Of a stretch of DNA of 64,000 nt, positions 1-9,466 are shown one piece after another. The stretch comes from Nitrosomonas communis (GTDB lineage: Bacteria > Pseudomonadota > Gammaproteobacteria > Burkholderiales > Nitrosomonadaceae), in NCBI RefSeq assembly GCF_900114745.1, contig NZ_FOUB01000014.1:1-64000 (forward strand), given 5' to 3'. A model generated the notes under the pieces. That model was given only the letters and a program-made list of their open reading frames with translations. It had not been told where the DNA came from and did not search any database. The position numbers and the translations under genes were made by a program. Positions within the stretch are counted from its first letter, which is position 1. The number at the start of each line of letters is the position of its first letter.

Positions 1-69
1 GTGTGGGGATTACCGGGATCGCTAAACGGGGAAAGGAGTTGAAAGTGTTGGTGCAGTACAAAAAAGGAG

Positions 70-360
70 GTGGCATCAGGGTCGCGGGTATCGATTCGTG
101 TCATCGGTCATTCCATGACGGGTGCCCATATCCACGATGGCGATATGTTGGTGGTGGATCGCTCAGTCGAACCTAAACACGGGCATATTGTATTGGCAGT
201 GATTAACAATGAATATACTGTCAAGCGACTGTATGCCTGCAATGGCGTGATCGAACTGCACGCTGAGAATCCAGCTTATCCCCCCATCCGTTTTCGCGAA
301 CATGAGGAATTGCAGGTGTGGGGGGTGGTAGTGGGAACAGTAGCACGCTTTATCGTGTGA
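70..360 (+). pseudogene. umuD: Truncated UmuD (S24 peptidase core only)
   Basis: The 96-residue reading frame matches the C-terminal peptidase core of UmuD. It has the nucleophile region G-H-S-M (about residues 13-16) and the lysine of Y-T-V-K-R-L. UmuD is normally about 140 residues; the N-terminal part with the Ala-Gly self-cleavage site is missing, and the frame is closed by a TGA at 40-42. The first codon is a GTG at 70 after an AAAGGAGG run. It lies 2 nt upstream of the umuC remnant, as in umuDC operons. The product could resemble processed UmuD', but with umuC broken it is probably a relic. Homology is clear; loss of function is inferred. Confidence 0.75.
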
Positions 361-362
361 TC

Positions 363-1675
363 ATGTCAACTGACATCACTCTCGTCAGTAGACAACTATT
401 CGCTTTGGTAGACGTCAATAATTTTTATGTCAGTTGCGAGAGGGCTTTTAATCCGCATCTGATCAATCGACCGGTCGTAGTACTCTCCAATAACGATGGC
501 TGTGCAGTGGCTCGTTCCAATGAAGTCAAAGCGCTCGGCGTCAAAATGGGCATGCCCTGGTTCCAGCTCAAGGATTTGGTAAGACAGCATGGCATCATCG
601 CACTTTCATCCAACTATACGCTCTACGGCGATATGTCTGATCGGGTGATGACCATCCTGCGTGATTTTAGCCCCTATGTCGAGGTCTATTCCATCGACGA
701 ATGCTTCCTGGGTTTACAGGGGTTAGGCAAACTCTGGCCAACCGCTACGGACATGGGTCAGTCGATACGTAACCGTATCTATCAGTGGACCAGCTTGCCG
801 GTCTGTGTGGGCTTTGGCGCCACCAAGACATTAGCCAAACTGGCCAACCATATCGCCAAGAAGCAGCCCGAATTCAACGGAGTATGTGATCTCGCCATGA
901 TGCCTTCCAGCCAATTGGATGCGCTGCTATCGGCGATTGAAGTAGGAGAAGTATGGGGAGTAGGGCGCAGAATCAGCCAGCATTTGCATGCAGCGGGTAT
1001 TCACACCGTAAAAACGTTACGGATACGCCAACCGCTTGGTTGCGTGCCAGATTCGGCGTAATAATGGAACGCTTAGGTTATGAGCTACGCGGTATATCGT
1101 GTCTGGTACTGGAAGAAGTATCTGCGCCCCGGAAACAGATCATTTCCTCGCGCTCGTTTGGCCAACTCATCTATAACCTGCATGAACTCAGCGAATCCGT
1201 TGCGAGCTATATGAGCAGCGCGGCGGAAAAGTTGCGCAGTCAAAACTCGATCTGTCATGCCATCCAGGTGTTTATCCAGACCAATCCCTTCCGTGAGCAG
1301 GATAATCAATACAGTAACTGTATTACCGTACCCCTACCCAACGCCAGCAGCGATACACGCTTGTTGGTCAGGGCAGCACTATTTGGACTCAAGCGTATTT
1401 ACCGCAAAGGCTAGGCTTACAAGAAAGCCGGGGTGATTCTGACAGGCATCGATCCCGTCACGGTGTACCAGGATTCATTGCTGACACAATATGGCGTGGA
1501 TGAGAAATCAGCAAGACTGATGAGTGTGATGGATCAGTTGAATCAGAAGTATGGACGCAATACGGTATCGGTATTCTCTGTAGGAGGCCAGAAAACCTGG
1601 AGCATGCGACGGGAGATCATGTCGCCCTGTTACACTACAGAATGGAGTGATGTGCCTATTGCATATGCTTCATGA
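363..1675 (+). pseudogene. umuC: UmuC (DNA polymerase V subunit), frameshifted and interrupted
   Basis: A Y-family polymerase reading starts at ATG 363 with the conserved ALVDVNNFYVSCER block, followed by SNNDGCAVARS and YSIDECFL, which carries the catalytic Asp-Glu pair. Near position 1020 the homologous reading moves to another frame, consistent with one lost base, and continues with a C-terminal UmuC segment (WLRARFGVIMERL onward). At 1412-1414 a TAG stops that frame, but homology resumes in the same frame to the TGA at 1673-1675, where a Tyr-like codon would be expected. Two separate lesions make this a decaying translesion polymerase gene. A sequencing error could explain one lesion but hardly both. 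Confidence 0.85.
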
Positions 1676-1728
1676 TTGCATTAGGCTCAAATTACGATGA
1701 CATAGAAGGAGCAGTCCTGTATCGTTCG

Positions 1729-2070
1729 TCACATTTCTTTGTGAGTGGCTAATTTAGGGATTGCCAGCACTTTATCGATGCGCAAACCATCGAGATCGAT
1801 GATTTCAAAGGTCCAGTTTTCCCATTCAAATCGATCACCGGCTTGGGGAATTTTTCCCAAAAGCAGCATGATGATGCCACTTAACGTATGGTAGCGGCCG
1901 CGCTCTTCTTCTGGCACTGCATTCATCTCGAGCCGGTCTTTAAGCTCAGGAACCGGAATCAGGCCATCAAGTAACCATGAGCCGTCACGACGCGGTACTG
2001 CCCAAGATTCTTCAATTGTGTGCGGCTTGAATTCGTCAGTAATCGCTTCCATAACATCATAGAGTCTCAT
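1729..2070 (-). pseudogene. C-terminal fragment of CorC/HlyC-family protein
   Basis: The 113 residues match the end of the second CBS domain and the CorC_HlyC transporter-associated domain (LDGLIPVPELKDRL, then GRIDKVL-like ending). Complete relatives are several hundred residues and carry membrane segments and two CBS domains; these are absent. Homologous sequence (Y-G-E-I-Q) continues about seven codons upstream of the ATG until an in-frame TGA, which shows that the start is an accident of truncation. No ribosome-binding site is evident. Probably a relic left by rearrangement. Confidence 0.7.
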
Positions 2071-2198
2071 GATACTTTGTATTTCACCGTATCATACACA
2101 TGAGTGCGTCACCCTGTTTTTTTCCGGCCTCCCTCGCCCATAGGGCGCGTAAGAAGCGGGCCGCCAAGCTTACGATCCGCTGTTTTTAGATATATATG

Positions 2199-3314
2199 TT
2201 ATTCATTTTCCCTAGCTTTTCCCGGCTCCGCTTTTTCTGGATGTTCCATTTGATATTCTTTACCAATCTCTTGTAGACGTTTCTTGCGTTCGGATGGTAT
2301 TTGCTCCCTGCCGTGCTCTACTGCAGGGTATATCTGGTGTAATACTTTGCTGACGCGATATTCATCTCTTCTATCCGAAATTGGCACGCGAGTAACATAT
2401 ACAAAGATATAAGCAGGTTCAAGGAATGCTACAGCATCACGTTTTGAGGGATCAAAGTAAACTAAATCGTTGGCAATAACGTTGACTTGCGAACCGGGAG
2501 GCAACTTAATGGACCGTTCAAAACGATTTCTTGCATCATTCATTCCAAGTTGCAGCGGTAGCGTTTCCCGTTCTTGACGCAAATCACGCCAAAATAAATC
2601 TAGGCCGGCTACTCTTCCACTTTTGTCAAAGACAATATTGACGCCTTCTCCCGAGACCCCTAGGCCGTTGATAGTTCGCGGTACAAAAACACGCACATCT
2701 GCGAGCTTCATCTCACTTGGTGCGTATTTGCCTTTTTCGCCCTGTTGTGCTCCTGCGGCACTCCGCTCTTTGCGAAACGATACCCGAGTAGCATCGAACA
2801 ATAGCTGATCTTCTTCTATCAGCTTGGCGCTAATTAATTTGTTTAGCACATTTCTTGCCCATCTGCGCGCCTGATCTTCGGTCATTACTTTTCGATCAGC
2901 ATCCTTATCCGATAGCTCGTTGTACAGTCTTGTGTCGCGGAACTTAACCATACCGGAAGGGATATATAGTTTGAAACGATAGCGCTCGTCTTTTACACGT
3001 ATGATCTCCTTGTTTTCATCCGTTTTAACTATCATTTGATCATTGCTCATCTTTATATCAAGCGCAGTTCTTAAGCTCTCTATTTTTCGTTTACCGGCGA
3101 CCATTCTTTCGTGCTCGCTTTTATAGATCGGTACAACCATGTATATCTTATTTGATACTTCACCTAATGCTAGTGGTCGTTCATATTGATAGTTAAATTT
3201 AACTTCAGCTTTGCCCGGTTCTAGTGCAAATACGAAATTAGTGGAAGTTAAAACCAGCGTCACACCAAACGATATCAAGATTCGAGTCCAGTTCCTTAAT
3301 AATTGAGTTTTCAT
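2199..3314 (-). CDS. Exported protein of unknown function, operon partner of the caspase-like protein
   Basis: 371 residues beginning with a signal peptide (charged MKTQLLRNWTR, hydrophobic stretch to about residue 30, cleavage near V-F-A). The mature part is hydrophilic, with mixed beta/alpha character and a charged C-terminal tail ending KAEPGKARENE. It follows the upstream gene by only 19 nt on the same strand, so the two are almost certainly co-transcribed. I do not recognise the family. Because the partner looks like a secreted cysteine-peptidase fold, this could be a substrate, inhibitor or chaperone, but nothing in the sequence shows which. Confidence 0.75.
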   Translation of the reverse strand: MKTQLLRNWTRILISFGVTLVLTSTNFVFALEPGKAEVKFNYQYERPLALGEVSNKIYMVVPIYKSEHERMVAGKRKIESLRTALDIKMSNDQMIVKTDENKEIIRVKDERYRFKLYIPSGMVKFRDTRLYNELSDKDADRKVMTEDQARRWARNVLNKLISAKLIEEDQLLFDATRVSFRKERSAAGAQQGEKGKYAPSEMKLADVRVFVPRTINGLGVSGEGVNIVFDKSGRVAGLDLFWRDLRQERETLPLQLGMNDARNRFERSIKLPPGSQVNVIANDLVYFDPSKRDAVAFLEPAYIFVYVTRVPISDRRDEYRVSKVLHQIYPAVEHGREQIPSERKKRLQEIGKEYQMEHPEKAEPGKARENE

Positions 3315-3333
3315 GATAGTCCTCGGTACCTTA

Positions 3334-4206
3334 TTAACAAGAGCCGTTATCTATGAACGACCAGTGGTAATGGCCATCCCAGCCGGAAGGCGGATCAGCT
3401 CTTGGGCTGCGCATGGTTTCATTATTGTGACGGTCACTAGAGTCACTGGAGTTAGCGCCAAACGTAATTACCATTGGTGAGTTGCTACACCACCATAGAA
3501 AACAATTCTCTCCGGCATCAAGCCATGCGGATCGATTTGAGTCGCCATCATCGATGTTTTCAATGAACTCTTCGAGCCGATCATCGGCATCGTCCGGAGA
3601 ATTATGGAATGCCAATCCTTGATGCGAACGCATCAATATACCGGGGCCCCAGTTTTGCCAGACTTGAGCCAGTTCGCCTTCAATTGCGCTACAGCTTGCG
3701 TCCATCACCACGTATTCATTGTCTCCGTCATTGCCAAATCCATCGTTAGTTTGCTCGCCCATTTTGATGCTAGACGGGGAAGTTGCATTACAAACGTCGT
3801 TATGGCGGTGTCCCATTGCGATATCCCAGCTACCATTGGGTTCATTAGTGGCCCCAGTTCCGTGGCCGGACCAAACAGAAATATCTGCCTTACCAACCTT
3901 ATCCATATACGAAGAGTCTAGCCCACCGTTCACCGTAGCGGTTTCTTGCCAGTCCTGCGGCCAAGCGTTAGATCCTTTAAAATACCAACCTTGAACCCAA
4001 CCTCCTAACGAGTTCATCTCAGAAATCATCCCATCGGTGTTATCACAAGAGTTTGGCAAGTTACTCCCGCCACATTGACTATAATCTTCATCACATTCAA
4101 CGGCCCATTCACGAGCGGACGCATCATATGCGAGTAACGAGATGAGCACGACAGAACTTAGCAAGCGAACTACTGAGAAATTCTTGGTAGCGAGATTTAT
4201 TTTCAT
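3334..4206 (-). CDS. Secreted caspase/gingipain-like protein (DUF6345-like)
   Basis: 290 residues with a clear signal peptide (cleavage near A-S-A/R at about 31). The mature protein has a hydrophobic strand followed by W-S-G-H-G-T-G (His115-Gly116), and later V-V-M-D-A-S-C-S (Cys172). A His-Gly after one strand and an Asp-Ala-x-Cys after the next is the dyad layout of clan CD peptidases (caspase, gingipain, clostripain). The overall pattern resembles the DUF6345 family, which I recall rather than can search. Several further cysteines (about 39, 45, 54, 139, 235, 240, 290) suggest disulfides in the periplasm or outside the cell. First gene of a two-gene operon with the exported protein downstream. 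Confidence 0.65.
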   Translation of the reverse strand: MKINLATKNFSVVRLLSSVVLISLLAYDASAREWAVECDEDYSQCGGSNLPNSCDNTDGMISEMNSLGGWVQGWYFKGSNAWPQDWQETATVNGGLDSSYMDKVGKADISVWSGHGTGATNEPNGSWDIAMGHRHNDVCNATSPSSIKMGEQTNDGFGNDGDNEYVVMDASCSAIEGELAQVWQNWGPGILMRSHQGLAFHNSPDDADDRLEEFIENIDDGDSNRSAWLDAGENCFLWWCSNSPMVITFGANSSDSSDRHNNETMRSPRADPPSGWDGHYHWSFIDNGSC

Positions 4207-5371
4207 GATTTACTCCATCGTTAAATGATTACCAATACGTATAACATGCCTGGTTCAACTTAAAACTGAAGGAGAAGCTTTGATTGTTTCAGAAAAACTT
4301 ATAGTCTCAGAAAGAGCTATATAAGATAGTTCTAGAACGAATATACACCGAGTCAACCTAGATTTATATAGAATATTTACGAATTTCATAAGCATATCGA
4401 AACTTTATTAGCGGATGGCAATGCTCCGACACAAATCGATTAAATGGAAACAGATCGTTAATAAGAAAAAGGAGTATCTCTTCATCAGCATAGCGCAAGA
4501 GATGCGATCAAGAAAATTCTCCAAGAAGATTAATCCAGCAGAAATGACAGATGGAGTTTGAGCAGGGCTAAAACTGATGTGGCTTATATGGTTTGCTTTC
4601 GCACAAACTAGTATAGATCATCTTTGGAAAGAACGATTCGTTTGTTGAGAATCAAAAGGGCGGCCGACTCCCGGATATCGTGGTAGCACGCACACATTGA
4701 AACCGATGATGAGATACCACTTCCCACTCCATGAATCGAGCTGTTTCCTCCGCTTACCAATGCTGAAAATAAACCATTTGATTAGTCCACGCGTAATTCA
4801 TTGATTTATATGCTATAAAAATAAGAGCTTGTGGACTTCGTTCTCAAATGATGGGGAGGGTAGGAGAGAATAATAGGCAAAGAGAGAAAAATTGAGCTGA
4901 TTTAACGGATTTCTTGAAACCTCGAAGTCCGCAATAATCCGCAGGAACCCGCGCAAACACGCGAGAGTAGGCACAAAAAAACCAACCGGATGAAGGGTTG
5001 GTTTTTGGTATTGGTGGTGGGGTGGAAGCCTGCGTCAAACCATGTTATATCAACGCGTTCGGGGCAGCGCTAACTGCTGCGGAAAGATACATAAATCCCT
5101 TGGTTGGCCATTATCTAATTAGGAATTTGATCATTTTATTTCCATAAATTGAGTAAAAACTACCGCCAATAGACGGTGACCTTGACTTTAAATGTATGAT
5201 CCATGTTCTCTGGGTCTATCCCCGCAGGCGCGGCGGAACCTGCTCCGCCAATATATGAGGTATAAGTATCTGATAAATATGCATATAATAATTGATTGCT
5301 TTGCTCGGTTCTTGCTCCTGTTCTTACCCTAGAAAATTCTACTCACTCCAAAAAGCATTTTCCTAATCAAT
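4207..5371. other. Long intergenic stretch, no recognisable gene
   Basis: About 1.2 kb of AT-rich DNA without a convincing reading frame on either strand. It contains a short GC-richer patch around 4915-4975 and an intrinsic terminator at 4977-5006. Small open frames in it have no family resemblance and no good ribosome-binding site. It is likely decayed sequence at the edge of the insertion-sequence graveyard. Confidence 0.6.
4977..5006. terminator. Bidirectional intrinsic terminator
   Basis: A-tract plus CCAACC (4977-4987) pairs perfectly with GGTTGG plus T-tract (4996-5006) around an 8-nt loop, giving an 11-bp stem with a T run on each strand. No intact gene now ends here, so it may be left from a lost gene. 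Confidence 0.65.
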
Positions 5372-5387
5372 TTATGGAGAATGCATT

Positions 5388-5737
5388 ATGGAGGAAACCA
5401 TCACAGCAACACCAGCAAATGAATCAACCCATAAACCAATGACGCCAGTATAAGCAAAGGACATTGATAGCTTAATTAATTCCATCATGGAAGAGATTAG
5501 CCATGTTAGATAATTAAGCTTAGCATCGTTAATCAAACCATTTGCAGAAGCACAGCCGGCAGTAAAAATTGATTGTAATCTTGCCGAAGCACTGGATATG
5601 TTCACCAAGGAAATTTATTTTTAGGAATAAAAATTCTTCTGGAATGTACTAAAAAATCAAATACATGGCTTGCTGAGGCATTAGCAGAAAGAGAGGATTT
5701 TGATGAGATAATGGGACTTGCAGAAAGCAAAGATTAA
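5388..5737 (+). pseudogene. Decayed small gene, two fragments
   Basis: From ATG 5388 a frame with coding-like composition runs to TAG 5622-5624 but is broken by TAA at 5451-5453 and 5511-5513. A second frame (about 5630-5737) reads a helical, acidic peptide ending L-A-E-S-K-D before TAA. Together they look like one decayed gene with stops and a frameshift. I do not recognise the family, and the coding nature is inferred from amino-acid composition only. Confidence 0.3.
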
Positions 5738-5908
5738 ACAACAAGCCTGCCAGCCCTTAAAGGTGTGGTGCATGTCTTTTACTAGCTGTTCTCTCGAATA
5801 AATCGCACAATCTGAAACTTTGCAGGCACGTGAAACATTGCCAAGCTCGTCAGCCAGATTAAGCAGACCAAGCTTGTGTTTGATAACATTATGTTGAACA
5901 CTACTCAT
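5681..5908 (-). pseudogene. IS481-family transposase N-terminal remnant
   Basis: The N-terminal 30 or so residues (MSSVQHNVIKHKLGLLNLAD, then ELGNVSRACKV) match the helix-turn-helix start of IS481-family transposases. After that the reading degenerates and the catalytic DDE domain is absent. Homology is confined to about 5780-5908; the rest of the open frame overlaps the decayed plus-strand gene. A dead remnant. Confidence 0.6.
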
Positions 5909-6027
5909 GGGATTACTCCTTTACGCTTTCGCGTTTGATTGATAAAGATCTGCACCTTTATCAAACCGAGTATCCCCCTTTTGGCAAGACATTCTTGTCA
6001 GATCAAGTCTGAACTACTACAGATAAC

Positions 6028-6486
6028 TTACCCACGCGTCGTCCAATTAATCGCCGTGATATTGCCAGTGCCTAGGAATTTCTTGTTGTAGTATTTTGGT
6101 GATGAACTCATCAGGCTCAAGTCGTACTTTTCGCCGGAGCTTAAGTTGAAGGTCAGTTTAAGGCAGCCCGACCCCAGTCCCTGAGGTCCCCTTCCATAGA
6201 CATAAATCACTTTATTGCTTGCGATTCCCAGATAGTTCCTGAAGATAATCGACTGGACGTAAGCGCCATTTTTACCAACGATAATCTCGGACAGGTTTGC
6301 ATTACTGTTGATCGATACCTGAGAGTCTGGTGTCATGTGACCTTCGGCCATGCCAATCATTTCCCCTTCATCCTGAGTATTAAAGTTAGATACCGGTAAG
6401 TTACTGCTACCACAGCCGGTTAGATTGCTCATGATATGGCATAACCAGTTAAAAATGATTTGGCATGTAAAGAATATGGAGAACAT
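6028..6486 (-). CDS. Putative lipoprotein of unknown function
   Basis: 152 residues. A hydrophobic N-terminus ends in the lipobox L-T-G-C followed by G-S-S-N, which would make Cys about 25 the lipidated residue and send the protein to the inner or outer membrane. The mature part is about 127 residues, Ser/Asn-rich, probably beta-structured, with no family I recognise. No strong ribosome-binding site is seen upstream of either ATG (6486 or 6432). Neighbours are insertion-sequence relics, so it may be a stray or poorly expressed gene. Confidence 0.5.
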   Translation of the reverse strand: MFSIFFTCQIIFNWLCHIMSNLTGCGSSNLPVSNFNTQDEGEMIGMAEGHMTPDSQVSINSNANLSEIIVGKNGAYVQSIIFRNYLGIASNKVIYVYGRGPQGLGSGCLKLTFNLSSGEKYDLSLMSSSPKYYNKKFLGTGNITAINWTTRG

Positions 6487-6589
6487 ACCGACGGTTCGTT
6501 TTTATTGTTTACTCTTTGTTTTGGTTTACGCTTATTTGTGCTCGATGAAAAAATGAGAATAATCTTTGAATCATTTACAACCGGTTTGT

Positions 6590-6811
6590 CTATAGTGCAA
6601 ATAAAGCTTGGTTTGTAATTTCAATTAATGGCCCATTATCAGCAGCTTTTCTTATCATCAGGATACTTTTTACAATCTTATAGCTCTCTTCTTTAGTCCC
6701 TAACTTTGGGTGCAAATCAAGAAGGACGCGAAGAATAGCATTTACATCTGTAAATTGAATACTGAATGGATAGAACAGGAGACAAAGCCTGCCCAAGCGA
6801 ACGATTTCCAT
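6590..6811 (-). CDS. Short open frame, unknown, possibly a fragment
   Basis: 73 codons with plausible composition (hydrophobic start, Lys/Ile-rich middle, KIVKSILMIRKAADNGP) but no recognised family. It sits among transposon remnants and could be a truncated gene. There is no independent support beyond its length and composition. Confidence 0.3.
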   Translation of the reverse strand: MEIVRLGRLCLLFYPFSIQFTDVNAILRVLLDLHPKLGTKEESYKIVKSILMIRKAADNGPLIEITNQALFAL

Positions 6812-6873
6812 AGTAAAAAACCATAGATTTAACCTCTCCTAACTGAAATTGATACTAGCCATAAAAAAGAAAA

Positions 6874-6903
6874 CCCCACCGAATCAGCTAAAATCCGACG
6901 GGG
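6874..6903. terminator. Hairpin terminator
   Basis: CCCCACCGAA (6874-6883) pairs, with G-T pairs, to TCCGACGGGG (6894-6903). On the minus strand it is followed by a T-rich tract, and on the plus strand by CTTCTAGCAC and then a T6 run. It may act in both directions; no intact gene leads into it. Confidence 0.5.
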
Positions 6904-7064
6904 CTTCTAGCACTTTTTTAAATTTTAGAATGATTCATGACAAATGCATCATGAAATACTCTAAACGGCTTTTATTTTTGAAACTTTAGGAATAGAAAGA
7001 GGAGTGAAGTGGTACCCAAAAACTGTACAGGTTGTTAAGCTCTGGCAGAATTAAAAAGGAGCTT

Positions 7065-7687
7065 AATGAGGATGAGTAAAAAGCGCACACAATACTCGAG
7101 TGAATTCAAAGCAAAACTAGCGCTGGAAGCAATACGTGGCGATGAAACTGTCACAAATTAATTAGCAGCGCGCTATAATGTACATCCAACACAGATCAAT
7201 AGCTGAAAACGGCAGCTCATTGAGCAAGCTGCCGAGTTATTTTCTAAAGATAATACTGCCTCTAATAAGCAGCGACATACAACAGATGACCTGCACCGGG
7301 TTATTGGTCAATTGACGGTAGAACGCGATTTTTTAGCGAGAAAGCTCAATCATTAATTCTTGTAGAACGCAAAGAGATGATTGAGCCCCATGGAAGTCTT
7401 AGTCAGGTTCGTCAATGCCAATTGTTGAATCTGGCACGTTCTACCTATTACTATCAACCGCAACTGATCAGTAATGCTGATCTCGTTCTGTTGCGTATGA
7501 TGGATGAGCAATACCTGAAAACACTAAAATCAGGCTCACGCAGTTATGCTACCTGGTTTCAGCGCCAGGACATCATGTTAGGGCGCAAGAAAGCTTCTTC
7601 CTTAATGAAAACACTCGGTATTGTCAGCATAGCTCCAAAACCCAGGACCAGCATCTCAAGCAAACAGCATAAGGTTTATCTCTATTT
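7065..7687 (+). mobile_element. IS3-family remnant (orfA with stops, orfB truncated)
   Basis: From ATG 7065 an orfA-type reading (KRTQYSSEFKAKLALEAIRG) is typical of IS3 helix-turn-helix proteins. It carries in-frame stops: TAA within the helix-turn-helix region and TGA where Trp is expected in Q-I-N-S-W-K. The orfB reading starts at 7377 with the HTH_21-like block (CQLLNLARSTYYYQP) and breaks off at 7687, where an IS982 copy is inserted. The DDE domain is missing. Not functional. Confidence 0.75.
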
Positions 7688-8601
7688 AACGTGAGTTCGA
7701 CATAAAGATCACGCTACCACAGCTGGGAGAGCTTGAGGGAGTCTGATATTAAGCGAGGGTTTCTTCTCGCGAAAGGTGTAAGCCACCAGCCCGGCTATCA
7801 GATTAACAAAAAAAGTTAACTGGGCTGCGATGACGTGAATGCTCGATTTGCGAGATATTCTTCAATTGGTCATTGACGCTCTCAATGATCGTGCGTTTAC
7901 GTAACAGAATTTTGTCAAACAGCGGCAACAGCTTGTTTTTCATGTTCTTGCGTACCCTGGTAGCAAGCTGCTCGCTTTGCTCCCAAAGTTGCTCAAAGAG
8001 CGGCTGCGAGAGGTGGCTTCAGTCATTAAAGAGTTTCCCAAACGAAGAGCGCGCCAGTTCCGGTAACGAATCACGATCATCAATATTAGCCGCCGTGATT
8101 TTTTATTGCCAATAATTCCCCTTGATCATTGGTAACTAAGTGTAGCTTGAACCCATAAAACCAATCTGCACTGGCCGAGCAGCAAACTCTGCCATTACTT
8201 TATGCGACGCAATGCGGTGATTGTGACACATACTGATCTTGATTAAATCAATGAAGCTGATCCTACTGCATTGCCCAAAGCGGCTGATTAGAAAATTAGC
8301 ACAAAGGCACCAGATTACCTCGCAATAGCTCAACAAAGCGGTTGTAGCTCACCAGCCCTGGAAAATAACACCGCTGATACCTCAACACATAATTCAGGTA
8401 ATAATGTTGAAACGTCCCGTGACCGGACAGATGGAATCCCACCATGATGCTCATGACTTCACTTAGACACAGTTCCCCTTGTCAATTACGCCCTTTTAGT
8501 GATGACTCCGACCTCTTTAATGATGAAACTCTTTTTGAAAGTGCTTTCACCATGAAGAATTCAGATTTCTTTTGCTACCTTTCTTATGTCGAACTCACGT
8601 T
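7688..8601 (-). mobile_element. IS982-family insertion sequence, decayed transposase, intact ends
   Basis: The left end AACGTGAGTTCGACATAA (7688-7705) is repeated inverted at 8584-8601. Both ends are flanked by the direct repeat ATTT (7684-7687 and 8602-8605), a target duplication. The 914-bp length fits IS982. The minus strand carries an IS982 transposase reading in pieces, best near the end (frames reading [25 protein letters not shown]), broken by stops and frameshifts. It inserted into the IS3 orfB remnant. The transposase is dead, but the ends could still be mobilised in trans. Confidence 0.75.
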
Positions 8602-8623
8602 ATTTAAGTTTTGAATAAAATTC

Positions 8624-8644
8624 TGTCGAAAAATTTTACACTTT
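8624..8644 (-). repeat. Repeat motif, copy 1 (candidate activator site)
   Basis: Plus-strand TGTCGAAAAATTTTACACTT. It matches the second copy at 9249-9267 at all but one position of a 19-bp core. I see no -24/-12 promoter close downstream of this copy. Confidence 0.4.
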
Positions 8645-9248
8645 GATTAAGCGATATATTCAACAAATCGATATTTTTAATTCTCAACCTTTTTTTCTGT
8701 TTTTTATTTTCAGCTTTCTACATTATTGAGCAACTTAACCTAATTTTGGAATTTTCTGTCAGCACAAGAATGAGGAAGTAATGAAATTTTTTAACTATTT
8801 ATTTGCGTGATTGTGTTGGGATTGCATATTTTTAGCATCTCTGTTTTTCGTTTGGCTTTAGGGAGAATTGAAAAACTGTAGCCGATGATAGGTAAAAACG
8901 GGCGAAAAGCAAGTCTATACTTGATAAATAAGCATTTTGAATCTATTTTTAACACCTCAGCGGCAATGTAATTTTTTTACAGCCTACTAGTTAATGCGGA
9001 CACTTCTATTGACTGTCCGGCCGACTAGCTTCATCTGCTTAACTCGATCGCTCATATTGTGGTCATCCTACTACAGTAACATTCTCACAAGCACATTTTG
9101 CTGCTCACGCCAATGCATTAATACCAATGCATTATTACTTGATTCCTTGCTCTCCTTTACTCATTTACCCGGATTCACTTGTTATCCGAAACTCGATCTT
9201 TTGTGCCACATCGAGAATATTATTTCTTCCTGAGCACAGCAAAATTAT

Positions 9249-9267
9249 GTCGAAGAATTTTACACTT
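9249..9267 (-). promoter_or_regulatory. Repeat motif, copy 2, upstream of the sigma-54 promoter
   Basis: Plus-strand GTCGAAGAATTTTACACTT, lying about 60 bp upstream of the -24 element at 9327. This is the usual distance range for an enhancer-binding protein site. A shorter form, CGAATTTTACAC, occurs at 13551-13562, upstream of wecB. A binding role is inferred from position and recurrence only. Confidence 0.4.
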
Positions 9268-9326
9268 CAATCCGATGCTATCCTTTGTTTATTTGCAACT
9301 TAATGATTATTAATTAGTAATATGAG

Positions 9327-9343
9327 TTGGCATAGACCATGCT
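9327..9343 (+). promoter_or_regulatory. Candidate sigma-54 (-24/-12) promoter
   Basis: TTGGCATAGACCATGCT has GG at 9329-9330 and GC at 9341-9342, exactly 10 bp apart as RpoN requires. It matches the consensus TGGCAY-N6-TGCW apart from one base next to the -12 GC. It would start transcription around 9354, ahead of the short frame at 9467 and the first DUF2334 gene. Confidence 0.55.
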
Positions 9344-9466
9344 TTATATTTAACTAATCCAGTTTACGCCTTTGTTATCTTCGAAGGTAATGGAGGGGAT
9401 AAGAAATTGCAGAAATTAGGTGCTTCAACTTCATGGGATATTATGTGAGCTGAGAGGGGAGTATTT

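Larger units (their letters stand above)
8602..9466. other. Intergenic stretch with repeat motifs and a sigma-54 promoter
   Basis: About 860 bp of AT-rich DNA with no convincing gene. It carries two copies of a roughly 20-bp motif (8624-8644 and 9249-9267) and a -24/-12 promoter at 9327-9343. It probably serves as the regulatory region of the exopolysaccharide locus that follows. Confidence 0.6.

Noticed and set aside
1-69. Possible N-terminal part of UmuD upstream of 70
   Set aside because: The in-frame TGA at 40-42 and lack of the Ala-Gly cleavage region show that the missing part is not here; another frame is open but not recognisable.
4844-5038. 64-codon minus-strand open frame
   Set aside because: It runs through a terminator stem and a GC-rich patch, has no ribosome-binding site and no family resemblance.
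5985-5997. 13-bp palindrome CAAGACATTCTTG
   Set aside because: Could be an operator or an IS481 end, but it is isolated and there is no gene next to it to support either.
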